A DNA stretch of 64,000 nucleotides from Datisca glomerata (lineage: Eukaryota > Streptophyta > Magnoliopsida > Cucurbitales > Datiscaceae): the NCBI GenBank assembly GCA_003255025.1, contig QANY01008646.1, forward strand, positions 124,001 through 188,000, read 5' to 3'. The notes under the pieces are model-generated. The model saw only the letters and a list, made by a program, of their open reading frames with translations. It did no database searches and was not told the origin of the DNA. The translations under genes and the position numbers were made by a program. Positions 57,726-64,000 of this stretch are shown piece after piece (position 1 is the stretch's first letter; each line of letters begins with the position of its first letter).

Positions 57726-59917
57726 ATGAGAGGGGTTTTGGTTTTAGTGGTGATAGTATCAAATTTGTTTTTGGTGTTTGGAGAGGAAGAAAGTCTAAAA
57801 CTTTCGGCTTTAAATGATGAATTAACCCTATCTCTTCTGAAGGATTGCTTTAGGGATTGCCGCAAATATGTTTTTATTGGATCGAGTTTTAAAATTTGAG
57901 AAAATATCATTAAACTACGAATGGTTTGTGGGTGAAAAAAAAATCACATCAATCAATTTAATCATCTTAAATATTAATATAATACAAACAATTATGCATA
58001 CTAAGTTAAACATATTCAATAAAGGTTAAAACAATTTATACATTTCTTGTACCTGAGAAAATCTGATTTGGTGAAATCCTATTAATCGTCTCGCATTCTT
58101 CATTCTTCGTAGAATCCGAATCAATCTTCATACCAACAACCACTCGTATGATTCAGAAGTATACATCGCAAGGACGTCGTTAGGAATTGAGTGTGAGCTT
58201 TCAAAATAACTGAAAAAGAAAAATCAAATTTTTCTTCTCCTCTATTGATTTCGGCGACAAGTAGGGGAGGGAAAGAAACTTTTTCGGCTATGTGTAACCA
58301 CACAGTGTGTTAGGGTTAGCGAAACAACCCTATTTCCATCCCTTGTATAATAATTACAGAATTTACACATATACCTCTATGTGTTAAATTATAAAAAATT
58401 CATCCCCTATACTTTATTATTGCTGAAAATTGCATATCTCCTTAGAGTCAATATTGTGTCCAAATTCATCAATCCAAAATTTATAAATTAAATTGATCTC
58501 CATCAATTAATTAATTTCTCATATTTACTAATTATCTCATAATTAAAAAATAATAAATTAATTAATTTGAACATCAATTAATTACTCTTCACTAATTAAG
58601 TGACAACATCCATCACATACGGGTTCATGAAATACATCTTTGCCCGAAAATATATTTTGGTCCAACTGATATTGTTTCTTCTATTCTTATCCTCATGAGC
58701 TACTTCTGAGACCGAATGGACCCACATGAATAAACCTACAAGACTCAAATACTCGGAGAATTTATCTTCATAAATTTCTGACCTATTTAATCCTGACATC
58801 GTACGACTCCACTATAGATCTGATGCCGAATCAACTCTTGATTCATGCAAGCTACATTTTCTGTTGATACAAATAAGAACTTTTATTTCGGTCCATATAA
58901 TATTTTAACATATTACCCTTCGTGAATATCAGTAACAAGAGTGAGATATAAAATTATCATTTTACCCCTCTAGTTATTATTTCTTTAACTCCTTTATTGA
59001 TTGTAAATAAGAAAGATATAACAGTAAATTGTCTCGTACAATTCACCATATCTTATTCAATAATTCATTTTATTGAGTACGTGACCAGGTTCATTTATTC
59101 ACACACCCATTAATAAAGTATAAGATGATATTGTTGTACTTTGCAATCTAATCACGAATTTTCATATTTGTGAATCACGCAACTCCAACATGTGTTGAAT
59201 CACGATCCCAACAGTCGAGGTTTTGTCTGGTAATTCGAACTCACTCCTTCGGCTTATCAAAAATCATAACTAACTAGGTCAAGTTTCGTATTCATCTCAG
59301 GATTAAGTAATTATGAAAATACCCTCAAAGTGTAACAATTAGATTTAGAACTAGATAAACGGCTTTGCTCCAAACTAATTTGTTACTTGTCTAGTCAACA
59401 TGTTCCATAATATGTCTAGGTTAACCGTTAGAATTTCTACTCCCATGCCCCAAGATCGGTATCCTTTGGTTCAACCTAACAGTCATAATTTGACTCGATT
59501 ACCTAGTCGATCTAAGACTGTAGATAACGTTCTGAATTATTTTAAAAGATTTTATCCAGAAGTCCCTTCAGTCTTTACTCTTCTTACGTTGACAATAGTT
59601 TCAAGACTTGAGTAAATTATAAACACACTTTAATTAATAAAAAATAATTCATTCATTCATTAAATTCAGTAATACAAAATTTCTGAGAAATAACTAAATA
59701 CTTATAAATAGTTATTGAACGATACTTTATGGACATAATTCTAACTGTTTTTGTGAGGTCCTATGGTCATAATGTTTGGAAATGTGTGAATGATTGTCTA
59801 AATGATCATAAACAAAGGGAAAAATTATTGAAAGAGTAATTTGAAAATCAGAAGGAACAACAAAGGTTAGCTGAAGAAAGAGATATGTGGCACGGAAAGC
59901 ATAATCGGACTTCATAG
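57726..59917 (+). pseudogene. Disrupted paralogue of the secreted cysteine-hairpin gene
   Basis: The 5' part (57726-57875) encodes a start, signal peptide and first C-x3-C like the intact gene at 47101. The 3' part (from 59747 to the stop at 59917) encodes the second C-x3-C and the GKHN-TS end. Between them lies a ~1.87 kb insertion flanked by GTTTTT/TGTTTTT duplications (57869-57875 and 59746-59752). Disregarding the insertion, the inter-cysteine distance is also 15. A further in-frame TAA (about 59837) interrupts the charged tail, which is also shorter by one repeat. Non-functional as it stands. Confidence 0.85.
57876..59745 (-). mobile_element. Insertion (probable solo LTR) splitting the hairpin paralogue
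   Basis: On the minus strand it starts near 'gttagaattatgtccataaa', a form common at Copia-type LTR starts (TGTTAGAAT...). It contains no polyprotein. It is flanked by 6-7 bp direct repeats (TGTTTTT). Its ends are not a clean TG...CA, so decay or a different element type remains possible. Confidence 0.55.
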
Positions 59918-61100
59918 TAATTACTCTCTCTTTAAATATCTTGTTTTGATATCTTGTTAAATTATAGTAATTACGCTTAAATTGTCTCTAGGGTACCGAT
60001 AATTAATTTCATTAGTTTTCCTATGTTACTTGAAATGAAAAAACATCACAGCCAGTTGGACTAATTGTTTTTCAATCGCAATCTTTCTAAATTTATTTTG
60101 ATAATTATGTATATGAACTTTTTAGAAGCGGAGACTGTAGTTGGTTCAGATCTTATCGTTTAACTAGATCTAACTCAACTGTTTTGGCATGAAAATATTA
60201 ATTATTTTATTTAATTATCTTTTTTCCGTTTAGATCTGGTTGAACGGAGCAGATCTAACTTCTTCTCTACTAAAGGTAGAGAATTCATATATGTACTTTT
60301 TAATATTTCTATTACGTTGTTTTTGTTTCGATCGTCTGTTTCCGACCTAACAATTAAATTTTCTCACAATAAAATTACTAATACCATGCCAGGAAGAGAC
60401 TGAATTTGAAGTTAGCAAACTAATGTGCAGTTCTATAAGCTCTTTTTTTCATTAATTTGATCAAGCAATAATTTTAAAATCTTTGAATAACTATGTAGAA
60501 AGTGATTTTCTGGAGTGTTTAAATGATACCTTTTAGATTGAAGGGAATTTATGCACGTAACAAGTATGAGATAACTAAATAGTAAAAGTAAAAGTAATGG
60601 CAATAATTCTAAATTTTGTACCATAAACTGTATAGATAGTTAAACCGTCAAACTCAAGTCCCACACATATCCGTATGTATGGTTTGAATCATACTACCTA
60701 TGTTTCACCTTAATTGTAGTTTGTATATTGTTATATTGGACCAAAGAAATTTCTGAAAAATCTCGAAATCATGAAATATTAATTAGCTTCATTAGTTTGT
60801 CATAGAGTAGTGATCAATTTTATTAACTTTCATCGAATATATTTGTCCTTTCTTGCCACCATGACAGTTTTGGATCAATGATACTCTGGAAATTCACTTA
60901 ATTTTGTGCCTTCAACGTAAATTTCTGTACTTTTCTTGTCAATGTGTTATGTTTTCAACAACATTTTAAGTACGTAAAATATGGTTCCTTTCCCTTTTGT
61001 AATCTTTAAAGATACTAAGTTAGAAATTTAGTGGCCGTTGATACCTAAACTTCTTTCCGCTCGTATTTTCACTCAAAGTTTAATTTAAGTGATATTTTGA
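59918..61100. other. Second insertion and 3' flank of the broken paralogue
   Basis: About 60905-61030 ('gtacttttcttgtcaatgtg', 'ttatgttttcaacaac') is homologous to the 3' flank of the intact gene at about 47545-47640. The 59920-60900 stretch is thus extra DNA relative to that copy. Nothing coding seen in it. 60120-60300 has a weak inverted-repeat look related to 35134-35267. Confidence 0.5.
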
Positions 61101-61681
61101 GGTCGTTTGTTTCACGTAATCTAAAATGATCATTACAGTCCAAAACTTATAATTTAATTGGTGACAATTAAAATATGATTGTTATATTTGATTGTGTATA
61201 ATAATCTATGAAATGATGAGTATAAATTTAGGATTATTGTGTTTAGTAAATGTTAAATATTTTTGTAAATTTTGTATAAATAAAAGGAAGTTACTTAAAT
61301 ACATTATTAGTTATATTATGCAAAAAATATTTTGACGTGCAAATTTAACATTAATTTTATTTATAATTGATTATATTTAAATAAAATAATAATGTTAGTC
61401 TAGTCTTTGATAAAGTTATTTTAATTGAATTAATAAAATGAGACAGTGAAAGAAATAAGTGATATCATATATATTTCTTATGAGCCTGTGAAAATAATTT
61501 TATTTGATATTAAAATTACAATTGTATTGTAAATTAAAATTGCTCTTATTTGCTATTGCAATTCAATTGCCTCAAATATTGTAAATTAGGATTGTATCAT
61601 AAATTAAGGATTACTCCAAAAAAAGTGCTAATTCAATTATAAAAAGATCACAAATGAGGATAACGCCAACCAGACGAGACC
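61101..61681 (+). mobile_element. MITE-like repeat, copy 3
   Basis: The left tip GGTCGTTTGTTTCACGTAAT and the right tip, whose complement is GGTCTCGTCTGGTTGGCGTT, form imperfect inverted repeats. It shares 'attttgacgtgcaaat' and 'aataatgttagtctagtc' with copy 2. 581 bp, no ORF. Confidence 0.7.
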
Positions 61682-61729
61682 TTTTGATGCAATTTGAAAA
61701 GTTTGTAAAAAAGAATTATGATCTATGTG

Positions 61730-63305
61730 TGATCATGTAAAAACCACATGCTCAATGAAAAGAAATGGTTTCCTCATGCAAGTTGACAGTAAGTAAGAAA
61801 GAAGGAAGAAGAAGAGAAGATGAAGGAGATAGTTCTTGAATGAGCAATGTCAACTTACTTGAATACCCACATAAATAAGAGGATCTATATTAATATGAAG
61901 AAGATCATACAAGTGAACAATAGCAAGCTCTAAAATACAAGAAACTAAAACTGCTAGACTAATCGGGAAGGAAGTTGTGAAAAATAACCATCATAACTAA
62001 CTGACTTCAGTAACAAAGATAGTTAGAAAACTAAGTCTTCACTTCTTCCTTCTTTTGCTTATCATCCCCCCTCAAGCTCAAGGGGGATAGGAACACATTG
62101 AGTTTTTTCTTCAAATACTTGAACCGTGTTGTAGAAAGTGGCTTACTCAGTACATCAACAAGTTGATCTACTGAAGGTACGAACCTGACATACAAATGTC
62201 CTTGTAAAACTCTGTCTCGAACAAAATGAACATAAAGTTTAATGTGTTTTGTTCGAGCATGCAACACTGGATTGGATGCTAAGGCCAAGGCACAAACATA
62301 TCACTCCATAAAATTGGCTTAGAAGTCAAAGAAAACTTAAGTCCAGACAGTAAGTTGCAGAACCATTGAATTTCAACAGCTGCATTTGCTAGAAGCCTAC
62401 ATTCACTCTTAATACTAGACCTTGAGACAACTTTATGCTTCTTAGATGGACCAAGACATGAGGTTTCCTCCAAGAAATGTCAGATAAGCACCAGTTGACC
62501 TGCGACCGTCCACATCACCTGCCCAATCTTAATCAGAATATGCCTGAATATCAAAGGGAGAATGGTTCTGTAACTGATAGATTTGATATAAATACCTTCA
62601 TCCAATGTGCCTTTGAGATATCTTAACACTCTTTTGCAGACTTGCCAATGCACAGAAGTAGGCTTGTGCATAAATTGGCTTAGTTTATTGACTATAAAGC
62701 TAATATCAGGTCTGGTTATGGCCAAATACTGAAGTGCACCAAAAATCTTCATGTACAAAGTGATATCTCTTAAAGGCTCACCCTCATTCAAAGCCAATTT
62801 GACAGAAGTACTTACCGGGGAGGAAGCAGGCTTAGCACCATCCATATTGGATCTTTTCAAAAGATCCAAAATATATCATTTATGAGTTAAGTGAAAACCA
62901 TTACAATCCTTATGCACCTCAACTCCAAGAAAATAATGGATAGGACCAAGATCTTTTAATGACAAGCTAGAGTTTAGGGACTGAATCAGAGAGCTGATTT
63001 GTTGTTTATTACTTCCAGTCAATAATATATCATCGACATAGACCAAAATAAATACCATATCAGTACCTTGATACTAAAAAAACAATTATGTGTCAGATCT
63101 GGAGTTGATAAAGCCCCGATTGAGTAAGGTAGACCTCAACTTATCTTACCAGGCCCTAGGCGCCTGTTTTAAACTATATAAGGCTTTCCTTAACTTGCAT
63201 ACATGTTTAGGTATGGAAAGATCAATGAAGCCTTGAGGTTACATCATGAAAATTGATTCTTCAATCATTCCATTAAGGAATGCATTATTGACATCAAGTT
63301 GTGTC
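61730..63305 (-). mobile_element. Ty1/Copia 3' fragment (RT, RNase H, 3' LTR)
   Basis: On the minus strand: LDVNNAFLNG and [14 protein letters not shown] (RT, about 63300-63160), YVDDILLTG (about 63036-63010), DLGPIHYFLGVEV, YLAITRPDISFIVNKLSQFM and LRYLKGT, then the RNase H end, VDQLVDVLSKPL (about 62180-62140). A polypurine tract GAGGGGGATGA ends at about 62065, and a putative short 3' LTR runs to about 61730. Several stops and frameshifts. The 5' half is missing. Confidence 0.85.
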
Positions 63306-64000
63306 ACAAAATAACATGACTGGTCTCTCAATATCGTCCACTATGCGCATCCCTGTGACAAAAATTCTGTAACCATATTCTGTGATTGGATACCTCACAA
63401 CATGCTATGAACTCTGTTGCCATGGTACTAGAGGCTATAAGTGACTGTTTAGCACTCTTCTAAGAGACAACACCTCTAGCTAGCAAAAAAAATATAGCCC
63501 GACGTAGATTTCATACTATCTTAGTATCCAGTAAAATCAAAGTCAGTATATCCAAAAATCTCAATCTAATCCAACCTTCGATACATGAGCATGTAGTTTT
63601 TTGTTCTTTGTAAGTACCACAAGACCCGTTTAGCTACTTTTCAATGGTCTATGGCTGGATTACTTAAGTATCTGCCCAATATCTCGGTCACGTACACAGT
63701 ATCCGGACGTGTACAAAACTGAGCATGTATTAGACTTTCTACTATCGAGGCATAAGGAATCTTCTACATTTCCTTTTCCTCAAAATCATTTTTAGAGAAC
63801 TGATTGAGATCAAACTTGTCTCCTTTAGCTACATGGGTATCATCTGGTTTACAGTCTTACATGCCATATCTTTTAAGAACCTTTTAGATATAGATTGTTT
63901 GAGATAATCTAAGAATACCCCTATACAAAATATGCGTCACCAAGATCTTTCATCTTAAAAATTTTAGCTAGAAATCTCTTTGTTTCGTGCAATAAGCCTA
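63306..64000 (-). mobile_element. Second, unrelated Copia fragment, runs off the window
   Basis: The minus-strand remnants belong to a different Copia family: RFLAKIFKMKDLGDA near 63950, then heavily mutated RT/RNase H text including SAKQSLIASSTMATEFIACC (about 63440-63380) and IERPVM. It stops abruptly at 'gtgtcac' (63301-63307), where the next Copia fragment begins. More decayed than its neighbour. Continues beyond 64000. Confidence 0.8.

Noticed and set aside
60433..60624. 63-aa minus-strand ORF with a leucine run
   Set aside because: It is low-complexity and hydrophobic, and sits in DNA that appears to be an insertion. No support.

Overview
The window is nuclear DNA of a flowering plant, almost certainly a eudicot. 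It is AT-rich, has interrupted genes with GT-AG introns of 80 bp to 2.8 kb, and is crowded with plant-type transposable elements. Nothing in it is prokaryotic. I cannot name the species. Four conserved genes could be assembled exon by exon, with reading phase closing at every junction: an ATAD3-type mitochondrial AAA ATPase (+, 9923-14476, 8 exons, 638 aa), complex I subunit NDUFS6 (-, 17338-20357, 3 exons, 103 aa), an EMB976-like pentatricopeptide repeat protein (-, 26842-32732, 8 exons, 1068 aa) and an acetyl-CoA synthetase (+, 33956-43556, 18 exons, 675 aa). A fifth, lineage-type gene (+, 47101-47481) encodes a small secreted protein with a C-x3-C-x15-C-x3-C core. A broken paralogue of it lies at 57726-59917.

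Layout. 1-9740: a 1.7 kb block carrying the ATAD3 promoter is present twice in direct orientation. Between the copies lies a decayed Ty1/Copia element, which itself hosts a nested 1157-bp solo LTR with a perfect target duplication. 9.7-20.5 kb: ATAD3 and NDUFS6 face each other (convergent), with a Pack-MULE-like element carrying an armadillo-repeat gene fragment between them. As I recall, this pair is adjacent in Arabidopsis (At3g03060/At3g03070), which suggests old microsynteny. Both products are mitochondrial and both promoters carry site II (TGGGCY) motifs. 20.5-26.8 kb: a truncated Ty3/Gypsy element in minus orientation (gag remnant, tRNA-Met-type primer site, 2.5-kb LTR). 26.8-43.6 kb: the divergently transcribed PPR and acetyl-CoA synthetase genes share a 1.2 kb intergenic region. 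43.6-64 kb: accessory, repeat-rich DNA. It holds three copies of a 0.6-0.7 kb MITE-like repeat, a LINE tail, a complete-ended 5.56 kb CACTA transposon (TSD CCA), a three-copy tandem repeat, the secreted-protein gene and its disrupted copy, and two fused Copia fragments in minus orientation running off the end of the window.

The conserved genes are housekeeping functions: mitochondrial nucleoid/membrane ATPase, respiratory complex I assembly, organelle RNA processing and acetate activation. They do not form a dedicated pathway. I found no defence island, CRISPR, biosynthetic cluster or other new system. The most unusual items are the secreted cysteine-hairpin gene pair, the promoter duplication at ATAD3, the Pack-MULE, the CACTA element, a GC-AG intron in the PPR gene and the absence of a plastid transit peptide on the acetyl-CoA synthetase. 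All calls were made by eye. Repeat limits are approximate unless a target duplication is cited.
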